Part shown: positions 49,701-58,832 of the stretch, in pieces | How the letters are laid out: every line of letters begins with the position of its first letter | Numbering within the stretch: position 1 is the stretch's first letter | Source: Tritrichomonas foetus | Taxonomy: Eukaryota; Parabasalia; Tritrichomonadida; Tritrichomonadidae | Direction of reading: 5' to 3' | DNA: 61,966 nucleotides | NCBI GenBank assembly: GCA_001839685.1 | Contig: MLAK01000111.1 | Location: 19,153-81,118 of the forward strand | The notes under the pieces: model-generated | What the model was told of the DNA's origin: nothing | What the model saw: only the letters and a program-made list of their open reading frames with translations | Databases searched by the model: none | Position numbers and translations under genes: made by a program

Positions 49701-51776
49701 TTTAGGCATTACAAAACTGGATTTGCATAACTGTAATAAAATTAAATGTGCTGTTGAATTAACGGTTTTCAAATTTAATAAGTTATCAATTACATGTTGT
49801 CTTTCAATTTGATTAATTGAGCTAAGAAGTTGTGGGAAACTCTGAATTATCTTATTTAACAAAACTTGCTCTCTATGTTTTTCAAATGATAAAGTATTTG
49901 AATATTTCAGTAAATCAAAACCTGTTGGAAGTGGTCTGGAAATATAAGATTTCATTAAGTCTGCAGAAGGTGTGATTTTCAGAGCACGAGATATTACAAG
50001 TTTTGTTGTTTCAATTAATTCTAGATCAGATGCACCTGAAAGTGGGGCAATTGTACACATTGAAGCAATTACAGATAGTGGTAACTCAATATTGGCTTTT
50101 AATGCAATTCTAACTAAATCAAGATTTTGCTTGTCATCAATATGTGTTTCACAAAATGCAAATAAAGATTTAATCATTTTTTTATTGAAAGATAATGTTG
50201 AAATAGGAACTGCATTTTGAGCAGAATTATTTTGTGAATTATATAAAACAGCTGTTGAAAGTGATGATTTTTTAAGTATTTCAATTGCTGTTGCAATTGA
50301 TATGTTTATATAATCTTTAATCGATGGATCTTGACAAAAACTTGCAGGCAAAATACTCAAAAGTAAAAGTGCGCCTGCAAACCTTAATGATAAAGGATTA
50401 AAGTTGGAATTAGAAGGATTTGAATTGGGTGAAAAAACATCAGTGAAGAACTGTGAAAGTACATCCTTATTTGGATCAATAGCATCGTCAATATGATGCA
50501 TATTTTTGAAAATTACATAAGCAAGTGAAGTGTTTCCAATTGTATCTCTATCAGTCATTGTGTTATTATCAGGTGGCTGTGCTAATAAAACTAAAGCTGA
50601 ACGTAAATAAGAAAGAATAATTGAAGGATGAGATTTTGTAAAAGATGCGAAAAATTCCAATGCTGAATGTTTTGCTTTCTTTTCACCTGAACAAGTCAAC
50701 AATAGAGCTACACCTGCAGCTTCATAAATAGAATTGCTATCCGGACAAAGTGCATTTAAAAGTTGAAGTTGCGAAGCTGATGGATTTTGTTTTGATGCAT
50801 CTTTGAAATAAGTAAAACGAGCATCAGCTGGAAACATTGGAATTATTTCATTTAAAAGTGAAGGACAATTCTTTTTAGCAAAGTTAAACAAAGATTCATG
50901 ATTATTTGAAGCCATGGAAGGTGTTAAAAGGTTCAAAAAGTGAGAAAATGACATTTTCAAATACTTTGGAAACATCAAAAGCAATTCTAATGGCTTATCT
51001 AAATCAGATTGTGCTTCATTTCTCATGCCACCAATTATCCATTCTGATTTCTCTTTCTTTTTCACATTAATTAGTGGAAAAAGTGGAACAAAAGCACATC
51101 TTGCAATTAATGACGCAATTTCATTTTTTATGAATGGAATTTGTTCACTTTTTGTGAGGACTTTGACACATTCCAGAACTGAGTTGACAGGTGGATTAGA
51201 TAATTGAATAATTGCTTTTAAGAGCTTGATTGAGCCAACGGTTGTTGCTTGACGATTTTGGATTGATGCCTTCTGAGCGAAATCAATGGCTTGTTGTGAA
51301 TACTGGGCAACAGACTTTCCGCCAACTTTGAAAATTGCACGAAGGCAGTAAACAATTGGATAGTCGAAACTTTTGGAATATTTTTGCTTCAGGAGATGTT
51401 CGATCAATCGAGGAAGCTGTGCTTTAAATTTATTGCCAATATGTCTGCAAACATAGCCGGCCGCCATTATTGTCGTTAGCTTTGTATTGGATATGACTAA
51501 ATTGAATAAATCCCAAATCTGCGGATTTTTACTCAGTTGAAGGGTTTTGAGAATCATTGAAGCGATGTAAAGCGAGCATTGGATACTGAAGTCGCCATTG
51601 TTTGCTGAAAATAAAGATAGTAAAGAATTCTGAATATTTTGTAAATCGGCTTCCGTTAGATTTGCGCTTTTCATGCATTGATCGAGTTCAAGCACAGTGC
51701 CCATGATGACTTGCTCACTGGAAATCAATCTTTTTGATTGAGAAAGATTGTTAATTTTATCAAGAACACCATTCAT
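46734..51776 (-). CDS. Large HEAT-repeat protein, HEATR5/Laa1-like
   Basis: The 1680-residue protein is an almost continuous alpha-solenoid of HEAT-type repeats with no signal peptide. The N-terminal 250 residues (IMAAGYVCRHIGNKFKAQLPRLIEHLLKQKYSKS..IVYCLRAIFKVGG) resemble the start of HEATR5/Laa1, which binds AP-1 and helps clathrin traffic between the Golgi and endosomes. An Asn/Asp/Gln-rich disordered insertion occurs at about 940-1000 (NFTPNFNNSFND..QQPQENNNNDDPNDEPNEEGE). The C-terminus is polar and acidic (RTRRGEESSEWQTLEIGDDSDSF). Human HEATR5B is about 2070 residues, so this would be a shorter relative. Other giant HEAT proteins cannot be excluded. Confidence 0.5.
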   Translation of the reverse strand: MNGVLDKINNLSQSKRLISSEQVIMGTVLELDQCMKSANLTEADLQNIQNSLLSLFSANNGDFSIQCSLYIASMILKTLQLSKNPQIWDLFNLVISNTKLTTIMAAGYVCRHIGNKFKAQLPRLIEHLLKQKYSKSFDYPIVYCLRAIFKVGGKSVAQYSQQAIDFAQKASIQNRQATTVGSIKLLKAIIQLSNPPVNSVLECVKVLTKSEQIPFIKNEIASLIARCAFVPLFPLINVKKKEKSEWIIGGMRNEAQSDLDKPLELLLMFPKYLKMSFSHFLNLLTPSMASNNHESLFNFAKKNCPSLLNEIIPMFPADARFTYFKDASKQNPSASQLQLLNALCPDSNSIYEAAGVALLLTCSGEKKAKHSALEFFASFTKSHPSIILSYLRSALVLLAQPPDNNTMTDRDTIGNTSLAYVIFKNMHHIDDAIDPNKDVLSQFFTDVFSPNSNPSNSNFNPLSLRFAGALLLLSILPASFCQDPSIKDYINISIATAIEILKKSSLSTAVLYNSQNNSAQNAVPISTLSFNKKMIKSLFAFCETHIDDKQNLDLVRIALKANIELPLSVIASMCTIAPLSGASDLELIETTKLVISRALKITPSADLMKSYISRPLPTGFDLLKYSNTLSFEKHREQVLLNKIIQSFPQLLSSINQIERQHVIDNLLNLKTVNSTAHLILLQLCKSSFVMPKTSLPLFLKHLETNNLTVLQIISECVSHFLAKNQKQFNTVFSFIESKKNIASCLLLSSIFTHTNVPNSSFVSRSLLLLNSLMKVGAILPFAVHSISSMLLTHSMQLATLGITLNEFSILFDTLNTNYSMQPVVLHLCAECFSLLVETSSSELAQTKSNLVSLLLCTFELTPVSYAREAYFECLRAIVTFAHSLQPKKMSSLSFPSSAGVSTSLQLCACEAFSDFLKFDDTIYTSLFNNDSNMTPGASQIPKSDKPNEFNADFHVDFTTNFTPNFNNSFNDQTRQQPQENNNNDDPNDEPNEEGEQNMLDHQKSNSSDFELNKIVSQLLNLLQKTGDSRCSSFIIALSNADKGQKISFWIGTLRRILIGNSLFQNIEIEPSASVKKCLLAVAYSILPRIAKQQLLATEYLDDIISSASHATETDRIELQESAFPILQRVIELFRHRISEDGGRMLDLYDSQFSQSVKIGFRLNLSISGGFLSTYLEFITDSLTSDSENCSLVLKAYLDGLRECKQRSSFYYSLATHLCAVSKKYSNVANMIHDFLIELIPVFTHVFFESVGLWKNKNDWRSLSKFRDFASTFYADLLPSLVWLQSIIEKPTIPPDVLLSFFLIEAKRSREPWMINGAFSALSVVIEYFGSSLLAKLIEISLQVGLDITKREDFITLIINSSKILKKCQEHNSLRAILVSLAMKSTEIFNKQVFANILTSDLETHSLTKYIPKIASYILDIFVNSAASAHNKLLNENEAVSLFSLIFHHSPHFVGFILNELISGAQSSNVSPEFKLQILKIGIPISEGAIPLRQISRFCIEMFKRGGMVLIGKVLIERPEIGFALLSQGNAKAAFLLCSNDLNNSRAYLRFIQLCLSSSAKISNNETKINFSKSVFKLSIQVLSQFGTDVQRGHQIVSLCVQIIQNIRGMVDENTLNDMFNSLNLTEKLALFKMMNLHISKAELRKRNQNLTAFSTSQRTRRGEESSEWQTLEIGDDSDSF

Positions 51777-51911
51777 GATGCAATTTTTAGTTCACATTTC
51801 GCTTTCACTTTTTTGAATGAAGCCATTTTTTCAGGCATAAAATGGTCTCTCTTTGCTTGAAAAATAGTATGAACAAATATAAACAGAAAAGGTTTATATT
51901 TGATTATCAAG
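51777..51911. other. Short divergent promoter region
   Basis: Only 135 bases separate the start codons of the HEAT-repeat gene (minus) and the folate-ligase gene (plus), so the two probably share promoter DNA. TATCAAGATGG spans the plus-strand ATG; no clear initiator consensus is seen on the minus strand. Confidence 0.5.
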
Positions 51912-53162
51912 ATGGAATTTACATCCATTGATCAAATCATGACTTATTTAAACTCACAAAGATTCTCTTATAATAAAGAATATACACTAAAAAATGTTAT
52001 ATTACTTTTCAATCACTTGAAAATAAATGAAAGCACAACACCAATAATTCATGTGACAGGAACAAATGGGAAAGGATCTACTTGTGCAATGCTAGAATCC
52101 ATATATCGTAATAATGGATTAAAAACTGGATTATTTAGTTCGCCATATTTCATCAGCAATTTTGAACAAATAAAAGTAAATTTCGAAGATATTTCTGAAA
52201 GTGATTACGTTTGTCTTTTTAATGATGTATTTAAAGTTGCACGAGAAATTGAAAATCATGATCAAAAATATCAATTTTCTGTATTTGAATATGATGTAGC
52301 GATAGCTATGCTTTATTTCATGCAACAACAAACTGATATTAACATAATAGAAGTTGGACTCGGTGGTAGATTGGATGCAACAAATGCATTAATGCATACG
52401 AATGTGTCTGTATTTACTACAATTTCATTAGATCACCAAGCTATTCTCGGTGATACCAGGCAAAAAATAGTTGAAGAAAAAGTTGGCATTATTAAAGAAA
52501 ATTCTACTGTTGTTGTTGGAAATGGAATTAAAAATGATATTCTTGAAATCATAGAAAATCATGCACATGCTAAAAATTCTAAACTAATAAGTGTTCCAGA
52601 AATTAAAACTATATTAGATAATAGTTTTCCTGATTATCAACAATATAATGCATCAACTGCTTATTATACTGCGCAGATATTAAATACGCAATTAAGTCCA
52701 CGATTTCAAATATCTGATGAACAAATCATTGCAGGAATTAAAATGACATTTTGGTCAGGCAGGTGGCAAATTATTGATAACTTTTTTGGAAAGAAATTAA
52801 TAATTGATGGTGCACATAATGAAGAAGGTGTTAAAGCGATTGTATCATTAATATGTAACTTGAAAAACCAACCAATTATCATTTTAGGTTCTAATACGAA
52901 ATATCGAGCAAAGTGCTTGTGTAAAACTTTGGCTCCTCTAGCAAAAAGACTAGTGTTAACAAGTAGCAAAAACTCTATGTCTTTATTAAAAGATGATTTG
53001 TTTACTTGTATTCCAACACAAGATTCAGAAAAATTCTCATATGAAGAACTTGACAAAGTTTTTGAAATTTTAGAAAAAAGCACTGATGATATTTTAATAA
53101 CAGGCTCTTTATATTTGATTGGTGATGTCTTTCAGAAATACCCACATCTAATGAAAAAATAA
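51912..53162 (+). CDS. Folylpolyglutamate synthase / dihydrofolate synthase (FolC-like)
   Basis: The 416-residue protein adds glutamate to folates (and in some organisms makes dihydrofolate), using ATP. The Mur-ligase-like P-loop GTNGKGST is at residues 50-57, followed by CAMLESIYRNNGLKTGLFSSPY, then EVGLGGRLDATN, a metal and carbamate region with SLDHQAILGDTRQKIVEEKVGIIK, and the C-terminal-domain hallmark IIDGAHNEEGV. All match FolC closely, and the compact size is that of bacterial FolC (about 420) rather than animal FPGS (about 550). No targeting peptide is evident. The start is the ATG at 51912; the open frame extends four codons to a TTG. Bacterial-like length suggests possible lateral transfer. 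Confidence 0.93.
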   Translation: MEFTSIDQIMTYLNSQRFSYNKEYTLKNVILLFNHLKINESTTPIIHVTGTNGKGSTCAMLESIYRNNGLKTGLFSSPYFISNFEQIKVNFEDISESDYVCLFNDVFKVAREIENHDQKYQFSVFEYDVAIAMLYFMQQQTDINIIEVGLGGRLDATNALMHTNVSVFTTISLDHQAILGDTRQKIVEEKVGIIKENSTVVVGNGIKNDILEIIENHAHAKNSKLISVPEIKTILDNSFPDYQQYNASTAYYTAQILNTQLSPRFQISDEQIIAGIKMTFWSGRWQIIDNFFGKKLIIDGAHNEEGVKAIVSLICNLKNQPIIILGSNTKYRAKCLCKTLAPLAKRLVLTSSKNSMSLLKDDLFTCIPTQDSEKFSYEELDKVFEILEKSTDDILITGSLYLIGDVFQKYPHLMKK

Positions 53163-54838
53163 ACAATAAACACCAAATCAACTTGATTTAGGGCAAAGAG
53201 AAATCAAGTTAATTTTAGAGAACATTGGATGATCTTAATATTAAAGTAAAATATAGAATGTTATCCGTGGGAAAAAATGTTGGTCTGCTGCAAAGTTTGG
53301 AAAATTTGATTTCAAATTGAAATATGAATGACAAATAAATTCCACAATACATAATAAAATAAAACTAAGCTTTTAAAATAGTGGCAAATTCCATCGCTTT
53401 TTTATTATTATCAATTAAATAGGATAATCAATTTTTATAAAGAGTTATAAAATAGATATAATAGAGTTTTAAAATAGATATTAAAAAAAAGATAGTAATA
53501 TTATTTCTAACTAGTTTGTTTTTAAAAAATAAGGTTATTGAGGTTTCCAGTTATGTAATCATCTGCAAGAATGAACATCACTTTTGCTTCTAGAAGTTAA
53601 TTTGAAGTTGAAATCTTAAGATTAAGCTTCCTAATGATTCACTTGCATGGGTTTGGTAGAATATTTGATACAGATCGCTTTCTTGTCACTTGTTTTTTCA
53701 TATGAGTGATATGTTCTGGAAGACAAAAAGCCATCAGGGGAAAAAAAATCGAGAAATGATATCAAGAGATAAAAAAACTGCTTGTCATTATATTTATCCA
53801 AAAAATCCATTGCTATCTGCACATCTACTAATTTTTACGATGAAATAAAACCATTCATTTCTCCTATATTTCAACAAAATTTGGAATTCTTAACAAGAAA
53901 AATTCTGATTAAATCATTGGACACAACAAAAAATACACTTCTTTTGAAATTTCAATTTGAAACCTTATTTTTTCTTTTATTGCTAACCAATTGAAAATTT
54001 TTCACTAACATGGCATTATGTGATTACTCGATCACTTCAGTGAAGATAATCGACGAAAAAATCTACCAAAAAATTGGAGGGGGAGACATAGAAACAAAGG
54101 TAGGATCTACCTAAAGAAATAGGATCAACAGACAAAGCTATTAAAATCATATTTTATGCCACATCATGGAATCAGAATTGATTCATCTCATTGGAAATAA
54201 GGAAATTGGAATTCACTCTCTACTACAGCCAACTTCCCAAGATATTATATAAAATATCATGTTTTTAGATGGATTCAAAGATATTTACTTGAATGATTTG
54301 CGATTCTCGAGATGCTTTATCGTAATTCTTTACTCAATAGAATTGTCGTTATTATTTTTCATTGATATTTTTATCCTTTTATTTTTTATAATTTTGTCAT
54401 TATCATTAAGTTTTAAGGGGATAAACTAACATTAATTTGTTTCACTAAATAATAATTCATTCAAAATTGAATACACTATCTAAATAATTTATAATATCAT
54501 ATTTTCACTATATCTTTTTTTCATGCATGAATATTTCAAAGTTACCCAATAAAAAAATATTAATATATATGAATATATTATATTTCTAATATTATCAAAA
54601 TACCATCAATAAATAAAGCTATAATTGACACCTTAAAAGAAACCATTTTTTATTTGTGATACAATCAATTTTTTATTTCCTATGAAAAATTCAATATTTT
54701 TCGACATTATAAACGAATCAATTCACAATTGTCAAAATTTTGAAAGAGATGAAGCATTATTGAAATGATGCTTTGCGTCATCTCATTTCTGATCTCTATC
54801 AAAAAGTTTTAAATCAAACAAATTCTCGAAATAATTTA
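53163..54838. other. Long intergenic region
   Basis: About 1.7 kb with no recognisable gene. A 10-bp stem with an 11-base loop (AACTTGATTT 53180-53189, AAATCAAGTT 53201-53210) lies just after the FolC stop and could be a 3'-end structure. Short frames at 53631-53822 and 53782-53994 show no family signature. TCATTT at 54783-54788 might be the initiator of the phosphatase gene. Confidence 0.5.
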
Positions 54839-56530
54839 ATGGAAAACTCCTCTTTTGATGATCGCAGAGGAAGAGAAATCCTTAAGAATTATCTTTCCCT
54901 ATTTGCTCGAGATCCACAACAATACGGTCAGCGTCATTTTCACCTCGGTCGCTTATTGCACACAAACAAATCGCCAACAACAACGAATATCCATCCCACA
55001 ATCGATCGTACCTTCAATCCGGCTAATCAATCGAGCTGTCTATCTTCTGGCGGTGGCCCCAAATTGGCCAATCCATCAAATTCGACAAATAATTTAAATT
55101 TCGTTGTCCCCTTCATCACGCGCGAAGATGTCATCATGATTCTCTGCCAAGTCAGGCGCATTTTCGAAAGCGAGGCAATTGTTCTCGACATGAAACCGCC
55201 ATTTTATACAATCGGTGATTTGCATGGCAATATTTTAGATTTCATGCGCTTTCTGAAGTTCGGAGGTATTCCCTCATTCACAGAGTGCAGTCCATACAGC
55301 AGCAGCAATCACTTCACACCTTTGGAAAACACAAGTGGTGAATCACATTCACCGATAAATAATTTAAATAAAACAATTAAAGGTCAATCATATAAATTCA
55401 AAACTAAACAAGCTACAAATCACTCGAGTCAAAGTGAAGAACCAAAAGAAACGAATCAAAACCATTCAAATGTTCTTAAAAATGGAATATATTCTGATAA
55501 AATAAGTTTAAATGATGGTATTAATCTAGATTTCTTCGATGATAGCCAAATTAATGAGAGTATAAATAACATCAATTCCAGTAGCGAAAATATCTCAAAT
55601 ATTGCATCAATGAAAAATCCAAAATATTTATTTTTAAGAGATTATATTGATAGAGGCGAATTTTCCTTAGAAACTGTTATATTTTTATTTTTACTGAAAA
55701 TTTATTTTCCTCAAAATATCTTTATTGTTCGAGGAAATCATGAGTTTCTTGACACATGCAGAAATCTTTCTTTCTATTGCGAGATTTGTAGTTATTTTAA
55801 CGAAAATATTTTATATTTATTTACCGAAGTTTTCGCTTATATGCCACTTGCAGCAGTTGTCGATAACTACGCAATTTTCCTTCATGGTGGCATTGGTCCA
55901 CACTTTACATCTCTCCAGCAAATCAGTGAATTACAACGACCAATATACGATTTCAATCATCCAGTAGTTTCTGAAGTGGTATGGTCTGATCCATGCGAGG
56001 AAGCTAATCCATTTTTACCATCTAATCGTGGAATTGGAACATTTTTTGGACAAATTGCAATCGATAAATTCTTAGAAGATAATGGGTTCTCAATTATGGT
56101 TCGAGGTCACCAGCCATTGATGGAAGGTTGCGCTTTTTCTCTAAATCATAAAGTTGCGACTATTTATGGATCATCAAATGAAAAAGGTGTGACTAAAAAT
56201 AAATGTGGAATTGCTATAATAACAGAAGATAATAATATCATCTTTGAAATGTTTAATCCAATTCCTTTTTTAAAACGAGAAGATGCAAAATTTGCATTCG
56301 TTGACATGAATGGTGAAAAATCTATAAAATCCTTACAAGATTGTGGACAAAATAATGGAAATAAGAAAATTTTGGATTCGTTCTTAAAAAGCAAATCTTA
56401 TTATGATCATAAATCATCAATTAAAGAAATGTTTTCAATGCAGGTGACAAGAATTATTTTGAGAAAGCCTCGAGGAACTCAACTAGACATTGTCAAAAGG
56501 AGAGAATCTGCACCATCCACTTCAATTTAA
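54839..56530 (+). CDS. PPP-family Ser/Thr phosphatase (PP1-like) with large insertion
   Basis: The 563-residue protein (start ATG 54839; the frame opens upstream only with TTG) keeps the metal ligands of PPP phosphatases: Asp127 and His129 in IGDLHGN, Asp268 in FLRDYIDRG, Asn300 in RGNHEF, His in LHGGIG and His in VRGHQPLMEGC, plus WSDP and NRGIGTFFG. Two features are odd. About 113 residues of polar, Asn/Ser-rich sequence are inserted between GDLHG and DYIDRG, where PP1 has 28 residues between the aspartates. In addition the usual GDYVDRG reads RDYIDRG. An N-terminal extension of about 100 disordered residues and a basic C-terminal tail also exceed PP1. It is probably an active but specialised phosphatase. 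Confidence 0.88.
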   Translation: MENSSFDDRRGREILKNYLSLFARDPQQYGQRHFHLGRLLHTNKSPTTTNIHPTIDRTFNPANQSSCLSSGGGPKLANPSNSTNNLNFVVPFITREDVIMILCQVRRIFESEAIVLDMKPPFYTIGDLHGNILDFMRFLKFGGIPSFTECSPYSSSNHFTPLENTSGESHSPINNLNKTIKGQSYKFKTKQATNHSSQSEEPKETNQNHSNVLKNGIYSDKISLNDGINLDFFDDSQINESINNINSSSENISNIASMKNPKYLFLRDYIDRGEFSLETVIFLFLLKIYFPQNIFIVRGNHEFLDTCRNLSFYCEICSYFNENILYLFTEVFAYMPLAAVVDNYAIFLHGGIGPHFTSLQQISELQRPIYDFNHPVVSEVVWSDPCEEANPFLPSNRGIGTFFGQIAIDKFLEDNGFSIMVRGHQPLMEGCAFSLNHKVATIYGSSNEKGVTKNKCGIAIITEDNNIIFEMFNPIPFLKREDAKFAFVDMNGEKSIKSLQDCGQNNGNKKILDSFLKSKSYYDHKSSIKEMFSMQVTRIILRKPRGTQLDIVKRRESAPSTSI

Positions 56531-56800
56531 AAACTGCCATTTTATGATATAATTCATATATATCATAATAATAATTACCTATATCATGAAAACCATGCGT
56601 AAATTTACAAATTTTCTATTTGTTTGAATAAAATTGTCTTACGTGGGAAATTTTCTTTGTATTTATGATTTTCTTTCAATAAATGTCCTATTGCTTTATA
56701 GTATACCAAAATGAAATTGAACTATTATTATCTTGATTGGTACCTAACATTTTTCGAAGTACGATATGTTTTTACGGTTTTGGTCAAATAAGAGGTTAAA

Positions 56801-56806
56801 TCATTA
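56801..56806 (+). promoter_or_regulatory. Initiator-like TCATTA before ARM/HEAT gene
   Basis: TCATTA directly abuts the ATG at 56807 and fits TCA-Py-(T/A)-(T/A). If used, the 5' leader would be only a few bases long, as is common in trichomonads. Confidence 0.45.
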
Positions 56807-58264
56807 ATGGAATATAAGAGCATCACAGGAATTCGTGAAGAAAAGGGAAAAATTCAACTATTGGATGTAGATTTGGAATATAATATGAATGACAATAAAA
56901 TAGAGCATTTGTATAAAGAGTTCCTTGAAAATTTTTCTCAGAATCATTTTGTTGCGATTAATTCTATTCTTAAAAGAATTGTTCAATATATACATAAAGA
57001 TACAGAAAATATTAATTGTAGACCAGTTTTAATACTAATTATTCAAAAATTAATCTATTACTATCATCAAGAAATAGATTTACATTTCTTAATTCATTTA
57101 TTTGAAATTACGACCTTTATGTCTAATGATAATGATGTATTTTCTGAAGATGTAAATATATGTTTCCTTGTAGACATATTAACACAAAAAGAAAATGAAA
57201 TTGATCAAAATATAGCGATTCATACTTTTTCGACTTTATGCAATATTCTAAATGATTCTCACTTGGCGAGAATCAATTTTATTCAAAAGGTAAATATAAT
57301 AGATTTCGCTAATACAATTTTTTCTTATTCAAATAATGAACTCAACTCCAAAGTGTATACACTCCTCGTTTCACTTTTAAAAGATGATGAAATAAATCCA
57401 AAACTCTTTTCTGATTTCTTCTATCAAATCATGGAAAAAAGTAATTTTACCAATTTACCTACAGAATTTATTTGGTTTATTAATGTATATATAAGAAGAA
57501 TTAAAGACAATACTGATGAAATACAACATATTATCAACAGTCTAATCCTGAAAATTGATTTTAAGTTGCTTTTTTCATCATTTTGTGATTTTAATGATGA
57601 AAGATTTCACTCTATTATAGTTTTACTTCAATTTCTTATTAATCAAACACAAGATAACTTTATATTAAATAACAAAATTATGATTGAATTTCAACCACTT
57701 ATTCAGGCATTTCAAAAAAGTAGTAAATCATATGAAATTAAAAAGGTATTGTGTGAGTTTATAATTTCGTATATTTATTCACCATCATTTAATTGTTTTT
57801 CATCATTTTCTCAAATTGTTGAATTGATTTATCCGTTTTCCAATGAATCTTTTTTAACATCAAAGATTGCTTTTCGTGTATTTCAAACTTTACTATTTAA
57901 ATGCCAATCTGAATCTTTATCAAATGAACTAAATGATACATTAATTATGAATATGTTAATCAATACGGATTTAATGAATTTTTTCATAAGAATTATTAAC
58001 GACAGTGATTCAATTGAATTAATAAATGACTCTTTCGATCTTTTAATATCAATTATGAATTCATTGATGAATAATACTAATATTGAGAATATTTTAATAT
58101 TTATTGAACCTATAGGTGAACTTTTGCAAGAAATACACGAAGATGAAGAATTCCGCCGCAAATTACATACTCAGTTAAACGAGTATAATATAGAACAAGG
58201 AAATCATGACGATAAAATAGAAGTATTACAACAAATATATTTACAACTTACTCAAAAGTTATGA
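56807..58264 (+). CDS. Armadillo/HEAT-like helical protein, function unknown
   Basis: The 485-residue protein is almost entirely alpha-helical, with repeating hydrophobic patterns of about 40 residues (for example NIAIHTFSTLCNILNDS, KVYTLLVSLLKDDE, AFRVFQTLLFKC, INDSFDLLISIMNSLMNN) that suggest an ARM/HEAT solenoid. There is no signal peptide, membrane segment or recognised catalytic motif. The N-terminus is short and polar. Solenoids of this kind, such as importin-alpha-like proteins, are very numerous in trichomonads, but the importin-beta-binding Arg/Lys-rich segment of importin alpha is missing. A protein-interaction scaffold is the most that can be said. Confidence 0.55.
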   Translation: MEYKSITGIREEKGKIQLLDVDLEYNMNDNKIEHLYKEFLENFSQNHFVAINSILKRIVQYIHKDTENINCRPVLILIIQKLIYYYHQEIDLHFLIHLFEITTFMSNDNDVFSEDVNICFLVDILTQKENEIDQNIAIHTFSTLCNILNDSHLARINFIQKVNIIDFANTIFSYSNNELNSKVYTLLVSLLKDDEINPKLFSDFFYQIMEKSNFTNLPTEFIWFINVYIRRIKDNTDEIQHIINSLILKIDFKLLFSSFCDFNDERFHSIIVLLQFLINQTQDNFILNNKIMIEFQPLIQAFQKSSKSYEIKKVLCEFIISYIYSPSFNCFSSFSQIVELIYPFSNESFLTSKIAFRVFQTLLFKCQSESLSNELNDTLIMNMLINTDLMNFFIRIINDSDSIELINDSFDLLISIMNSLMNNTNIENILIFIEPIGELLQEIHEDEEFRRKLHTQLNEYNIEQGNHDDKIEVLQQIYLQLTQKL

Positions 58265-58832
58265 TTAATTATGTTAAATTGAACTATCTCATTATATGAA
58301 GAAATATAGTTTTCTTGAACTTAATAAGAAATAAAAAGGTGATACATATCTGTTACGACTAGGTTTAACAATCTATTAACAGTGTGAAGTGCATCTTTGT
58401 CCCAACGATATTATAGGCAAACATCAAATTTGTTCATGTAAGACAAAGCATTCATGAAAAAACTGATTATTTCTTGAGATGCAACAGTATCTCAAGGATA
58501 GCTTAACAATTATCTATCCGATGAAAATAATGATATAGATTGTGTTTCTTTGATGATCGAAAACAAAAGTAATGAAATGAACTCTATATTCCAGAAAAAT
58601 GATTGTATGAAATAGGTAAATGTAAAACTGATCAAATATCAAAATCGATCCAATAACATAATCGATCAAATAACTAAATAGAATAAATAACATAATAGAT
58701 CAAATAGCATAATCGATCAAGCAAATAATATGATTGAAGTTTTTCCAAATCATAGAAAAAGAAAAAAAAATTGCTACAAAAGTGTTTAAGACCCAATTAT
58801 GACCAATAAGTTTTTTAATGAGTTCATTTCAT
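58265..58832. other. Intergenic region with a GATCAAATA repeat cluster
   Basis: About 570 bases between two convergent genes. At 58629-58725 a degenerate repeat of about 16-18 bases (ATCGATCAAATAACATA-like) occurs five or six times. Nothing else is recognised. Confidence 0.55.
58629..58725. repeat. Degenerate AT-rich tandem repeat with GATCAA core
   Basis: GATCAAAT, CGATCC, CGATCAAATAAC, TAGATCAAATAGC and CGATCAAGC occur in series with ATAACATAAT spacers. It looks like an eroded minisatellite. Confidence 0.55.

Noticed and set aside
53631..53994. Two short frames (63 and 70 codons) in the 53-54 kb spacer
   Set aside because: No recognisable domain, opposite strands overlapping, and composition of non-coding AT-rich DNA.
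56807..58264. Possible importin alpha
   Set aside because: The solenoid pattern fits, but the N-terminal Arg/Lys-rich importin-beta-binding segment and the conserved Trp/Asn ladder are not seen, so only an ARM/HEAT-like label is given.
58629..58725. Repeat cluster considered as a CRISPR-like array
   Set aside because: Units are degenerate, short and AT-rich without unique spacers, and the genome is eukaryotic.
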